From contig NZ_JBHULB010000007.1 in the NCBI RefSeq assembly GCF_042684265.1, forward strand, positions 310,001-374,000: 64,000 nucleotides of DNA, written 5' to 3'. A program made the position numbers and the translations under genes. The first letter of the stretch is position 1. The number at the start of each line of letters is the position of its first letter. This DNA comes from Croceitalea marina (GTDB lineage: Bacteria > Bacteroidota > Bacteroidia > Flavobacteriales > Flavobacteriaceae). The notes beneath the pieces were generated by a model. It made no database searches and was not told the DNA's origin. It saw only the letters and a program-made list of their open reading frames with translations. Shown here in pieces: positions 17,139 through 25,675 of the stretch.

Positions 17139-18698
17139 TTAATCCCAAATTGATGACATTTTAGCTATGCTAAGGTCTTTTAAACTAAGCCCTGCCATGG
17201 CATTGGTATTTTTAATATACAAATCTGTATAATTTTCATTAGGAAAAAGCTGCTCAGTCATAACATACTGCCCTCCATTTATAAACAACTCCATCGAAGA
17301 TCGGTCCATTAGAATTTGAACTTCAAATTGTGAAGCCGGTAAATTATTTATTGGCATATAGTGAAGTTTATTCCCAAACTCTGGCTGAAAATCCGTTTTA
17401 CCTGACTTTGTCCTATCAATAATTACCAATTCAGAAGCTGAATCGAACTTTATTGAAACAGACTCTCCAGCTTTATTTCCCAATTTTATCTTGAAATCTT
17501 TAGAATCTGTTTTGAAAGTGATTTTTGTTTCGTTTAAATTATCATATATCAGCTTCTTCTCTTCATTTGATGCGATATTTAAAGTTTCCTTGTTTGTTTT
17601 TTGCATCAATGTACTTAAACTTTCCAATGGATAATTTTGTAAGGTATACGACTCATTGTGCTTTTTAAGGCTTAATCTTCTAGGAACGGTCATAGCACTT
17701 CGCCATGTTGTTGTTGGAGTAGATAAGGCGTACTGCCAATTGCTCATCCATCCAACAAAAATTCTATCATCATTAAGACTATTATTATAGGTGACACCAG
17801 CATAATTATCGGTTCCCCAATCGAGCCACTTAAACTCTGTCTGTTCTGAAGTAAATGTTGTTCCATCAAAATCGCCTACAAAATATTGTGTGCCGCTACC
17901 ACCGTTTGGTCCTCCGGAGCCAATGCTAATAATAAGCACCCACTTTTCTTCGTCCGTTCCCTCAACTTTTAGTTTAAATAAATCTGGGCATTCCCATACT
18001 CCTCCGTGCGCACCTTGGTTTTTTCCAAAATCGCTTATATAATTCCATTCTTTTAAATTCTTCGACCTGTAAAACTTTGCATGATCACCTGCAACTAAGG
18101 CCATTACCCAACTTTGTGTCTCATGATGCCAAGAAACTTTAGGGTCCCTGAAATCTTTAATTCCATTATTCTCAATTACCGGATTTCCGTTATATTTTAT
18201 CCAGCTCTCTCCATTATCCAAACTATAAGCTATTCCTTGTGTTTGAAAATCCTTTCGTCCCGCTTTCTCGCCTTCCATTAAATGGTAGGTATAAATGGCA
18301 ACTAATGGGGTTTCACCCTCTTTGCCAAAACCACTGGTATTGTTGTTATCAACAACAGCACTTCCAGAGAATATTAGACCATGCCTATCAGGGTATAACG
18401 CTATCGGCTTATTTTCCCATGTGACCATATCTTTGCTAGTGGCATGACCCCAGTGCATTGGACCCCAAACAGTCGCATCAGGATAATATTGATAAAACAA
18501 ATGATATACCCCATCATTATATACCAGTCCATTTGGGTCGTTCATCCATTTTTCAGGCGGAGAAAAATGAAATTGCGGCCGGTAAGTTTCTTTATAACTT
18601 AACTTACTTTCTGCAACACCAATTTCTTCTTGCTTTTTTGCATTCTTGCAGCTAAAAATAACCGTGCCAATTAGCAATAAATAGGCAAATTTCTTCAT
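17139..18698 (-). CDS. Glycoside hydrolase family 32 lipoprotein (fructanase, levanase or invertase type)
   Basis: GH32 enzymes hydrolyse beta-fructosidic bonds in sucrose, inulin or levan. The 519-residue product has a lipoprotein signal (GTVIFSC, Cys17), so it is probably surface- or periplasm-anchored. The three catalytic motifs are intact: the nucleophile Asp54 in WMNDPNGLVY, the transition-state Asp185 in FRDPKV, and the acid/base Glu236 in WECPDLF. The five-bladed propeller is followed by a C-terminal beta-sandwich (about residues 370-510). No SusC/SusD pair, fructokinase or sugar transporter lies beside it, so it is not in a normal fructan utilisation locus. Beta-fructosidase activity is secure; exo- versus endo-action is not. 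Confidence 0.94.
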   Translation of the reverse strand: MKKFAYLLLIGTVIFSCKNAKKQEEIGVAESKLSYKETYRPQFHFSPPEKWMNDPNGLVYNDGVYHLFYQYYPDATVWGPMHWGHATSKDMVTWENKPIALYPDRHGLIFSGSAVVDNNNTSGFGKEGETPLVAIYTYHLMEGEKAGRKDFQTQGIAYSLDNGESWIKYNGNPVIENNGIKDFRDPKVSWHHETQSWVMALVAGDHAKFYRSKNLKEWNYISDFGKNQGAHGGVWECPDLFKLKVEGTDEEKWVLIISIGSGGPNGGSGTQYFVGDFDGTTFTSEQTEFKWLDWGTDNYAGVTYNNSLNDDRIFVGWMSNWQYALSTPTTTWRSAMTVPRRLSLKKHNESYTLQNYPLESLSTLMQKTNKETLNIASNEEKKLIYDNLNETKITFKTDSKDFKIKLGNKAGESVSIKFDSASELVIIDRTKSGKTDFQPEFGNKLHYMPINNLPASQFEVQILMDRSSMELFINGGQYVMTEQLFPNENYTDLYIKNTNAMAGLSLKDLSIAKMSSIWD

Positions 18699-18761
18699 CT
18701 TTACTTCGTATTTTGTCCAAGCAATATAATCATTAAAGCAAAAACAGTTCTTTTAATACTT

Positions 18762-18769
18762 TATCTTTG
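18762..18769 (+). promoter_or_regulatory. Bacteroidota -7 promoter element before the rhodanese gene
   Basis: TATCTTTG, a full match to TAnnTTTG, lies 17 bases before the GTG start at 18787. No clear TTTG box is present at the -33 position. It supports 18787 as the start of the four-gene plus-strand run. Confidence 0.5.
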
Positions 18770-18786
18770 CCATTGAATTTTACCGC

Positions 18787-19314
18787 GTGCGACCAACTGT
18801 TCACATACTCTTTTTTTTCTTTTTTTGTGTTGAAGTTTTTTCTCAAAAATCCATTGATCAAACTTTGGGAAAATTCAATAGAAATACGGTCACCTATATT
18901 TCTGTAGATGAATTAAAGTCTTTAAAAGAAGTAGCCCTTTTAGACACTAGAAAGAAAGAAGAGTACATCATCAGCAAAATTGAAAATGCTATCTGGGTAG
19001 GGCATAAAAAGTTTAGAATAGATTCCGTACAAAAAATTATCCCTAATAAAAATACACCGATAATAGTTTACTGTTCTATTGGCGTACGTTCTGAAAACAT
19101 TGGTGAAAAATTACTACAGGCCGGTTACTCAAATGTCAAGAACCTTTATGGTGGAATCTTTGAATGGAAAAATAAAGGAAATCCGGTATTTGACAATCAA
19201 AATAACCAAACGGAAAAAGTACATGCATTTAGTAAGCATTGGGGCAAATTATTGACCAATGCCGAAAAAATTTATTCAACCAAATCTAAAAACCTTGAAG
19301 AAAACTTCAGATAA
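18787..19314 (+). CDS. Exported rhodanese-like protein
   Basis: This is a 175-residue single-domain rhodanese (sulfurtransferase fold) with a signal peptide (ILFFFFFCVEVFSQ). The start codon is GTG, chosen because it sits just after the -7 promoter element and directly before the hydrophobic signal; there is no ATG nearby. The domain runs from about residue 35 to 135, with LLDTRKKEEY, AIWVGHKKF and the active-site loop CSIGVRS (Cys96). The GGIFEWKNKGNPV end is typical. It overlaps the next gene by 56 bases. Rhodaneses of this kind occur in arsenosugar-type clusters; its chemistry here (persulfide or arsenic chemistry) is inferred only from context. Confidence 0.88.
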   Translation: MRPTVHILFFFFFCVEVFSQKSIDQTLGKFNRNTVTYISVDELKSLKEVALLDTRKKEEYIISKIENAIWVGHKKFRIDSVQKIIPNKNTPIIVYCSIGVRSENIGEKLLQAGYSNVKNLYGGIFEWKNKGNPVFDNQNNQTEKVHAFSKHWGKLLTNAEKIYSTKSKNLEENFR

Positions 19315-19918
19315 CCTTCTACTTATTTTTACTAGAAACCCTGAACTGGGCAAATGTAAAACCCGATTGGCATCAACCGTCGGAAACGAAGTAGCCTTAG
19401 ATATCTACAAATTCTTACTTGAGCATACGGTAGCAATTACCAAAGACTTGAATTTTGACAAATACGTTTATTATTCCGAAGAAGTCTGGGAAGATGATGT
19501 TTGGGATTCCAAAATATTTACAAAAAAACTACAACAAGGTATCGACCTCGGAGCTCGCATGGCAAGCGCTTTTGAACAGGCATTCAGTGGCGGATACAAG
19601 AAAATATGCATCATAGGCAGTGATATGTTCGACCTTTCGCAAAAAGACCTTGAAAATGCTTTTGCCGAACTTGACACTCATGATTTTGTAATCGGACCGG
19701 CGGAAGATGGTGGCTATTACTTATTGGGCATGAAGACTTTAGAGCCTAAATTATTTCAAGATAAAGCGTGGGGCACTGGTAATGTTTTAAAACATACCTT
19801 ACTCGATTTGCAAGAGCGAAGCTTCAACACCTTGGATACCAGAAATGATGTTGACCTTTATGAAGACATTCAAAATATTGATGCCTTTCAACCTTTTTTA
19901 AAAAATCTAAAAAAATGA
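19259..19918 (+). CDS. TIGR04282-type (DUF2064) nucleotidyl/glycosyltransferase-like enzyme
   Basis: This 219-residue protein of the nucleotide-diphospho-sugar transferase fold matches the family TIGR04282, named for its association with arsenosugar biosynthesis. Diagnostic segments are LLIFTRNPELGKCKTRLA near the N-terminus (the nucleotide-binding loop), IIGSDMFDLS near residue 120 and FVIGPAEDGGYYLLGM near residue 145. The ATG at 19259 lies inside the rhodanese frame; a TTG about 36 bases later could be an alternative start, since the first 15 residues are not conserved-looking. It overlaps the phosphorylase gene by four bases (ATGA). The exact reaction of this family is not known to me. 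Confidence 0.85.
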   Translation: MPKKFIQPNLKTLKKTSDNLLLIFTRNPELGKCKTRLASTVGNEVALDIYKFLLEHTVAITKDLNFDKYVYYSEEVWEDDVWDSKIFTKKLQQGIDLGARMASAFEQAFSGGYKKICIIGSDMFDLSQKDLENAFAELDTHDFVIGPAEDGGYYLLGMKTLEPKLFQDKAWGTGNVLKHTLLDLQERSFNTLDTRNDVDLYEDIQNIDAFQPFLKNLKK

Positions 19919-20730
19919 CTCAAAAACAACTAGACGAATCAGTAGCACATTTAAAAACCAAAGGTTTTGATACCCCAGAGATCGGTATCGTATTGGGCAC
20001 AGGCCTCGGGCAACTTGTTAATGAGATAGAAAACCCGATAGAGGCACATTACAATCATATCCCCTACTTTCCACTTGCCACCGTAGAATTTCATACCGGG
20101 AAATTGATCTATGGAACTATTGGCACTAAAAAAGTAGTAGTCATGCAGGGCCGTTTTCACTTGTATGAAGGTTACGATTTTTCGGATGTGACCTATCCTA
20201 TCAGAGTAATGCGGCAGTTAGGAATTGATAAACTTTTTGTTTCTAATGCGGCGGGAGCGATAAATCTAAATTTTAAGAAAGGTGATATTATGCTTATTGA
20301 AGATCATATTAATCTTCAAGGTGGTTCACCTTTGGCCTTTAAGAACGTTGCCGAGTTCGGAGACCGTTTTGTGGATATGATGGAACCTTATGATATTGGC
20401 ATGCGTAAAAAAATTGAAAAAATTGCGGAGCGCGAATCCATTTCATTACAAAAAGGCGTTTATGCCTCGGTTGTTGGCCCACAATTAGAGACAAAGGCGG
20501 AGTATCGAATGTTAAAAATAATAGGTGCAGATGCGGTAGGTATGAGTACGGTGCCCGAAATTATCGTCGCCAATCATTTACGCTTGCCAGTAGTTGCGGT
20601 TTCTGTATTGACCGATGAGTGTGACCCAGATAATCTGCAGCCTGTGAATATTCAAGAGATTATCGAAATTGCAGGAAATACAGAGCCAAAAATGATTAAG
20701 CTCTTTAAAGAATTGCTGAAAGAAATTTAG
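19915..20730 (+). CDS. Purine nucleoside phosphorylase (trimeric PNP/MTAP family)
   Basis: PNP splits purine nucleosides with phosphate to a base and ribose-1-phosphate. The 271-residue protein has the family motifs: GIVLGTGLG (residues 24-32), QGRFHLYEGYDF (78-89), NAAGAIN (111-117), GPQLETKAEYRML (188-200) and VGMSTVPE. At the base-recognition site, where human PNP has Asn243 (6-oxopurine specific), this protein has Asp234 in VLTDECD, as in the adenosine-type enzyme MTAP. That suggests acceptance of adenine nucleosides. It overlaps the TIGR04282-type gene by four bases and is followed by a TIGR04283-type gene, so it may act on arsenic-containing adenosine derivatives. This is inferred from context; general purine salvage is the alternative. 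Confidence 0.92.
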   Translation: MTQKQLDESVAHLKTKGFDTPEIGIVLGTGLGQLVNEIENPIEAHYNHIPYFPLATVEFHTGKLIYGTIGTKKVVVMQGRFHLYEGYDFSDVTYPIRVMRQLGIDKLFVSNAAGAINLNFKKGDIMLIEDHINLQGGSPLAFKNVAEFGDRFVDMMEPYDIGMRKKIEKIAERESISLQKGVYASVVGPQLETKAEYRMLKIIGADAVGMSTVPEIIVANHLRLPVVAVSVLTDECDPDNLQPVNIQEIIEIAGNTEPKMIKLFKELLKEI

Positions 20731-20783
20731 ATTATTGCTGTAAGTTTTGGTAATTCTTTACTACCTAAAATGGGTAACTATAT

Positions 20784-21491
20784 ATGATGACCAAGGTTAA
20801 AGAACCCAAAATAAGTATCATAATACCTGTTCTAAATGAGGCTGCTGGAATTGGCAGATTGCTTGACCATATTCTGGGCATAAATTCAAAATACATTTCT
20901 GAAATCTCCTTAATTGATGGTGGTAGTGCCGACGGCACTTTAGATATTTTAAAAGATTATAATATCAAGGTTTTTTCATCTAAGAGGGGGCGGGCAGCGC
21001 AAATGAATTTTGGTGCAAAAAAAGCTTCGGGCGATATCTTATATTTTCTTCATGCCGATACTTTTCCTCCAGATGATTTTGACAGATTAATAGTTGACGC
21101 ATATAAAAGCGGTGCTGAAACTGGGTGTTTTAGAATGCAATTTGACTCCAAAAATCCCATTCTTAAATTTTTTGCTTGGTTATCTCGCATAAACCATACG
21201 TTATGTCGAGGCGGTGATCAGTCTTTGTTTATAGATAGATTACTTTTTGAAAAACAAGGAGGTTTTAATGAAAACTACCTCATTTATGAAGATAGCGAGT
21301 TTATTTCTAGGCTCTATAAAGAAACACGTTTTACCATTTTACCGCAAAGCGTGATTACATCCGCAAGAAAGTACCGCCAAAAAGGATGGATACGAGTGCA
21401 GTTTCATTTTGGAGTAATTCATTTAAAAAATTACTTAGGCGCAGGCCCTAATGAGCTGTATCGCTACTATGCCCAAAACTTACTGTCTTAG
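20784..21491 (+). CDS. TIGR04283-type glycosyltransferase (GT2 fold, arsenosugar-associated family)
   Basis: This 235-residue GT-A glycosyltransferase shows ISIIIPVLNEAAGIGRLL at the N-terminus, LIDGGSADGT, then the family hallmark RGRAAQMNFGAKKASGDILYFLHADT (about residues 72-97, with the DxD-like HADT), and a C-terminal RGGDQSLF/YEDSEFISRL region. TIGR04283 was named for its recurrent place in arsenosugar clusters with TIGR04282 genes. Two adjacent ATGs (20784 and 20787) could start it. It lies 53 bases after the phosphorylase gene and ends 4 bases from the convergent amidase gene. Glycosyltransferase function is secure; acceptor and donor are not. Confidence 0.86.
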   Translation: MMTKVKEPKISIIIPVLNEAAGIGRLLDHILGINSKYISEISLIDGGSADGTLDILKDYNIKVFSSKRGRAAQMNFGAKKASGDILYFLHADTFPPDDFDRLIVDAYKSGAETGCFRMQFDSKNPILKFFAWLSRINHTLCRGGDQSLFIDRLLFEKQGGFNENYLIYEDSEFISRLYKETRFTILPQSVITSARKYRQKGWIRVQFHFGVIHLKNYLGAGPNELYRYYAQNLLS

Positions 21492-21495
21492 ATTT

Positions 21496-22512
21496 CTATT
21501 TATCAAAAGAGGTTGAAGCCTCAAAGTCTAAAATAACCCCTTCAGAAATCCATTTGGCAAGGGCCTGTCTATTATCAGGGTCTAGAATACGTCTTTGATC
21601 TTTTTCACTACGAATATTTCCCACCTCGATATAAACCATTGCAGGCAATGTTTTTTTCACCAAATAAAGAGAACTGCGGTCTTCAAAAGTGCCTTGATAA
21701 CCTCTATTTGGCTGAAACTTGGCGTACTTCTTTAAAAAAGTCTGGTGAATACTTTCTGCTAAACGCTTTCCATTTTTGCTTTTTTCATGATGATAAAAGA
21801 ATACATCTATATTGGTTCCTTTACTACGACTATCTACATGGGTAACCAATAGGCGTTGATACTTGCCTAGGTTTTCTTTATAAAGCTTATTGATCACCTT
21901 TACCCTTTGCTTTAGCCTTGCCAGTTGGCTTAGAGGAATTTCTTTGTTTGGATAGGTAACCTCATCAGTATCGAGTTCTAATCTTCTACTATCTCTAATA
22001 CCATCATTTTCATCTTTAATAATCAGAAATACCTCAGCACCGTGCGAAATTAATTCTCTTGCCAACCGCAATGTAATGTCATAAGCGTACTCGTCTTCCG
22101 CTATCAACTTTCCGTTATAATTCTCCACTGCTCCAGGGTCAGGACCTCCGTGACCAGAAACCAGATAATAGATATTGCCTTTTAGGCGATTGCTGAGTGA
22201 ATCTATTCGTGCAAAATCTTCTCCAAAAATTGGATACTCTCTAAAAGCTGATAAATTCACATTTTTAACCTTACTTAATACCGTTGTATCTGGAATAAAA
22301 TAAGTTTCGCCGATTTTTAAAAACTCTTCTTCCGAAAGTTTGGCTTTATTTACCTCAACGAAAGCATTGTAAAACTTGCTGGGATTCACCCCATTTTTTC
22401 GGAGAAGGGAATAGATACCATCACCTTTTTCCGCAGTCACGGTTTTTAAGGAATCTTGCGCAGTTATACCTGCGCACATAAAAAGAAAAAAGAGTAAGAA
22501 TGATTTGCCCAA
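21496..22512 (-). CDS. N-acetylmuramoyl-L-alanine amidase (Amidase_3), complete active site
   Basis: This zinc amidase cleaves the lactyl-peptide bond of peptidoglycan, separating stem peptides from glycan. The 338-residue exported protein has a signal peptide (ending GITAQD), a LysM-like domain (about residues 25-75: EKGDGIYSLLRKNGVNPSKF...IGETYFIP) and the amidase domain from about residue 112. The zinc and catalytic residues look intact: His121 in SGHGGPDPGA, Glu139 or Glu141 in AEDEYAYD, His225 in VTHVDS and the catalytic Glu296 in YIEVGN. The downstream member of a tandem pair, it starts 22 bases after the stop of its degenerate paralogue, so both are probably transcribed together. Confidence 0.93.
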   Translation of the reverse strand: MGKSFLLFFLFMCAGITAQDSLKTVTAEKGDGIYSLLRKNGVNPSKFYNAFVEVNKAKLSEEEFLKIGETYFIPDTTVLSKVKNVNLSAFREYPIFGEDFARIDSLSNRLKGNIYYLVSGHGGPDPGAVENYNGKLIAEDEYAYDITLRLARELISHGAEVFLIIKDENDGIRDSRRLELDTDEVTYPNKEIPLSQLARLKQRVKVINKLYKENLGKYQRLLVTHVDSRSKGTNIDVFFYHHEKSKNGKRLAESIHQTFLKKYAKFQPNRGYQGTFEDRSSLYLVKKTLPAMVYIEVGNIRSEKDQRRILDPDNRQALAKWISEGVILDFEASTSFDK

Positions 22513-22534
22513 TTTTTTTAAGCAAATCTAACAG

Positions 22535-23506
22535 CTATTTTTCAATTTCTAAATCGGCATAATCATTTAAAACCCCGCTTGTGATAATATTTGACAGTAA
22601 CTCTTGATTCGCATTTACAAGAATCGTGTCTTCAATGGTAGGTTTTTTTCCATTCCCAATCTCGATCAAGGTGATTGCCGGAAGGGCATTCTTTGCCAGG
22701 TACAGATTATTCTTATCAATAAAAATCTCTGTATATTCTCTAAAGGGTTTACTTTCTATACTGTTTTCATTAAAAGTGCGCTGTATATTGGCAGCAATAC
22801 GTCGTCCATTTTCGCTAGAGTTGTGATGGTAAACAGAAACCTCACAATGTTCGTCAGTGATATCGTCGTTTACCCTTGTAATCAGTAAGCGCTGGTATTT
22901 ACCTTGATGTTTTAAATACTTCTTATTAATAATTTCAACGTACTCTTGCATCTGACTTAAGGGAGCCATAGCACCTTCTGTCTTTTTATATGGTGATTTT
23001 TGCACTAGTGCATGTTTATTTTCTGCCTCACTTTCTATTAAGTATACCTGGGCACCGTGCACCATTAATTCTTGAGCTAAATTTAGCGTGATTTCATCCG
23101 TTAGTTTATTTACAGATGCAGATGTTCCGTCAACACTATTGCCTGAAATAAGGTAAATCACAGCATTCTTAAGCTTCGTACTCTTTGGTGAAATTTCCGC
23201 CAACTCCGATTTAAAAATCGATTCTTCCATTTTATTATCAGTTCGAACTTGAACTGCAGTTTTCTTAAAAGAATCCGCTGCATAGGGTATAAGGTATGCT
23301 CTACCTAAATGAAGTTCACTTCCATTTCTTAGGTTCTTCTCATTTAACGCTACAAACTCCGCATAATACTTTGTCGGATTTAAGCCTTGCTTTCTGAGGA
23401 TTGAGAAAATGCCATCACCACTTTCTGCAACAGCAATATAATTGCTGTTTTGCCCAAGCATTAATAACGGACATAAAATCCAAAGGACAGAAAATACTAC
23501 TTTCAT
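22535..23506 (-). CDS. Amidase_3 paralogue lacking zinc ligands (probable pseudoenzyme)
   Basis: This 323-residue exported paralogue of the neighbouring amidase has the same layout: a signal peptide, a LysM-like domain (ESGDGIFSILRKQGLNPTKY...LGRAYLIP) and an amidase-like fold. The active site has decayed. The first zinc His is Asn123 (LISGNSVDG), the stretch that should carry the zinc Glu reads VNKLTDEITL with no Glu in register, and the second zinc His is Arg211 (LITRVND). The catalytic Glu is still present (Glu282 in LIEIGN). The frame is intact with normal codon use, so it is not a pseudogene. It could bind glycan or regulate the active partner, as catalytically dead relatives do in other envelope systems; that role is inference. 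Confidence 0.85.
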   Translation of the reverse strand: MKVVFSVLWILCPLLMLGQNSNYIAVAESGDGIFSILRKQGLNPTKYYAEFVALNEKNLRNGSELHLGRAYLIPYAADSFKKTAVQVRTDNKMEESIFKSELAEISPKSTKLKNAVIYLISGNSVDGTSASVNKLTDEITLNLAQELMVHGAQVYLIESEAENKHALVQKSPYKKTEGAMAPLSQMQEYVEIINKKYLKHQGKYQRLLITRVNDDITDEHCEVSVYHHNSSENGRRIAANIQRTFNENSIESKPFREYTEIFIDKNNLYLAKNALPAITLIEIGNGKKPTIEDTILVNANQELLSNIITSGVLNDYADLEIEK

Positions 23507-23627
23507 GATAAATTATTTATGCAGTGGGATGCCCTGCAAATATGCATAAATATCGATGAAATGCAAAAAAATACGATGAAATGTATTAAAATATTTATTT
23601 CATAAAGAAAAATATTACAAGCCAGTG

Positions 23628-24896
23628 TCAAAAATACTGTCCAATTCCAAAAACTACGCCCCTAGTAGCATCCTTAGTAATGCCATGGCCGTAGTCAATT
23701 CTGAAAATGGCATTAAAAATACGTTTATGGATAAATCGAATACCGATTCCCGGATATATCCTCAGATTTTGGTTGTCGGCAAAATCTCCGAAATCTCCTC
23801 CAGGATTACGCCAACTACCTCCATCAACAAATAGATTTCCTTGCAGTACGAACCAATCTTTGTCTACTAACGTATGTCGATACTCGGTATTCAATACAAT
23901 GGCCCCGGTACCGCGATCAATCGTATTACCAACGCCTCTAATATTTAGATTATTATCTACTGCGAAAGGGGCAAAAGGCGTATTTAAATTACTTGCCAGG
24001 CCCAATCTTAATCTATTGGCCCAATTACCTCGCTTGCCCACTCTTGTAAAATAAGAGAAGTCATTAAACCCTATTGCAAATTCTGGCAACGTCGTATTGG
24101 CGCTGTTTACATACTGAAAATTCAAGGTACTTCTAAAGCCTGATAGGTATTGGTAATAGTATTCAATGCCATCATAATTATAGATGAACTTATATAAATA
24201 CTTATCTACGTTAAGACTTTGCGGTACGTTTGGGTCGGTAGCACCCGAAATATATTGGTAATCTTCCGTAAAGAAGTTTACTCCAAACTCAATTCTATGT
24301 TTATAATTGAACTCGTAAAGTACCAACAGTTCAATAGATTCATTGTTGTACCTATAATCTGCATTACCATTTTCAAGAAAAACAGGTTCTTGTGTAGTCA
24401 AATCTTGGTAATTAATTGCTAAGCCTAAATGTTTTGAAAACAAATAAGGTGCTCTCACATTAATACCAAATGAATTAAAGATATCGTATTGATAAAATCC
24501 CCCAAGGGTAACATTTTGTCCTAAAAAATTAAATTCTTGTAGGCCTACCCTAAATGCAAACTCATCGTTGTTCGATGTGAAAATATTCGCAAAAGGTATC
24601 AAGGTGAAGTTTTCTTCAATACCATAGACGACATCTGCTTTTTCTTGCTTGTCGTTATAGAAAACCTGATAATAGGCATGCGATACTGATGGCAATCGCT
24701 TTAATCGGGCAATGTCATCTTCAAGGAGAACGGAATCTAACAACATACCCGGTTCTAGTCTTGTGACTTTTTTTACAAAAGAAGTTTTGGTTCTTTTATT
24801 TCCATGTATTTTCAATTCTACCACAGTACTTTGTGCAAAAATCCCTGTGGAAAACAGCAGTATTAAAATACCAGAATATTTTAAAATGGGTTTCAA
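23628..24896 (-). CDS. BamA/TamA-type outer-membrane protein with a single POTRA-like domain
   Basis: This 422-residue protein has a signal peptide (LLFSTGIFAQ), then one POTRA-like domain (about residues 24-100: VVELKIHGNKRTKTSFVKKVTRLEPGMLL...). The rest is a surface-antigen (Omp85/D15-type) beta-barrel with the family features DNNLNIRGVGNTIDRGTGAIVLNTEYRH and VFVDGGSWRNPGGDFG. It is short next to BamA (about 800 residues with five POTRAs), so it is an accessory Omp85 member, perhaps for insertion of specific outer-membrane proteins or two-partner secretion. The C-terminal Phe of GIGQYF fits a barrel end. It is alone between the amidase pair and a lipoprotein gene. The family call is good; the substrate is unknown. 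Confidence 0.85.
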   Translation of the reverse strand: MKPILKYSGILILLFSTGIFAQSTVVELKIHGNKRTKTSFVKKVTRLEPGMLLDSVLLEDDIARLKRLPSVSHAYYQVFYNDKQEKADVVYGIEENFTLIPFANIFTSNNDEFAFRVGLQEFNFLGQNVTLGGFYQYDIFNSFGINVRAPYLFSKHLGLAINYQDLTTQEPVFLENGNADYRYNNESIELLVLYEFNYKHRIEFGVNFFTEDYQYISGATDPNVPQSLNVDKYLYKFIYNYDGIEYYYQYLSGFRSTLNFQYVNSANTTLPEFAIGFNDFSYFTRVGKRGNWANRLRLGLASNLNTPFAPFAVDNNLNIRGVGNTIDRGTGAIVLNTEYRHTLVDKDWFVLQGNLFVDGGSWRNPGGDFGDFADNQNLRIYPGIGIRFIHKRIFNAIFRIDYGHGITKDATRGVVFGIGQYF

Positions 24897-24926
24897 TTTT
24901 TTTCTTTAAATATAGTTGAAAACATA

Positions 24927-25667
24927 CTAAGGAATATTAAATGGAACAGTAGAAAACAGATTTACCCAGTTATCTTCACTTACGGCCAAAAGTGTAAAAT
25001 CATAGCCTTCACCTGTTTCCAATATTGGAGGTATCTCTTCCGTGATGTTTAATACAACATTATCCAATTTGTAATATTGAAACCTCTTCTCAAACGTATA
25101 GGTGCCCGATAACAAATCGTTATTAGCGCTTGAAACCACATGAAAATATATTTTCGTATCATCAAAAACTCCATCTTGCCAAGTAAATACCGGCATGTTG
25201 GATGATTGAACCATAACATTTTCAGACAAATACTCGGTCGGCTTAGAAGTTTGCTTTAATCTAATTGGGTTTGAAAGGTGAATTTCTCCGCGCTCTTCAA
25301 AAGATACGATTATCCATTTCTCTTCTTCTGGCACTATTTCATATTTTAAAAGATGACCGTTAAAAACATCAATTAAATCACCTTCTCCTTTAGTGTATTC
25401 CGCAAAATTATTCTTATCAACATCTACGGTTTTGGTTTGATAAAAATTTATGTTGCTTACCCCTGATCGAGGGTATAAAAAAACGCTAACCACGTTCGAA
25501 TCTATATTGCTGGCTGCGCAGGCAATTACATTATCAATACTAAATTCTTTGTTTCGCAATGCCTCTTCTAAAGAAATTTTAGAATCTGCAGAACTGTCAT
25601 CAGAAGAACAGGAATAGAAGAATATGAATACTAAAAAGAAAAAAGAAGCTTCCCTTTTCATCGGCAT
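24927..25667 (-). CDS. Lipoprotein of unknown function
   Basis: This 246-residue protein has a strong lipoprotein signal (FFYSCSSDD, Cys20 from the first ATG, or Cys18 from the ATG two codons later). The acidic SSDDSS after the cysteine is a typical surface-lipoprotein export tag in Bacteroidota. The body is beta-strand rich (VVSVFLYPRSGVSNINFYQTK..., YTFEKRFQYYKLDNVVLNITEE) and I recognise no family. It starts 8 bases after the stop of the GH113-like gene, so the two form a pair. A role in binding sugars or peptides would be only a guess. Confidence 0.7.
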   Translation of the reverse strand: MPMKREASFFFLVFIFFYSCSSDDSSADSKISLEEALRNKEFSIDNVIACAASNIDSNVVSVFLYPRSGVSNINFYQTKTVDVDKNNFAEYTKGEGDLIDVFNGHLLKYEIVPEEEKWIIVSFEERGEIHLSNPIRLKQTSKPTEYLSENVMVQSSNMPVFTWQDGVFDDTKIYFHVVSSANNDLLSGTYTFEKRFQYYKLDNVVLNITEEIPPILETGEGYDFTLLAVSEDNWVNLFSTVPFNIP

Positions 25668-25675
25668 ATTTTTCT

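Noticed and set aside
22535..23506. Degenerate amidase as a pseudogene
   Set aside because: The frame is complete with signal peptide and folded-domain composition, and the changes are specific active-site substitutions rather than stops or frameshifts.
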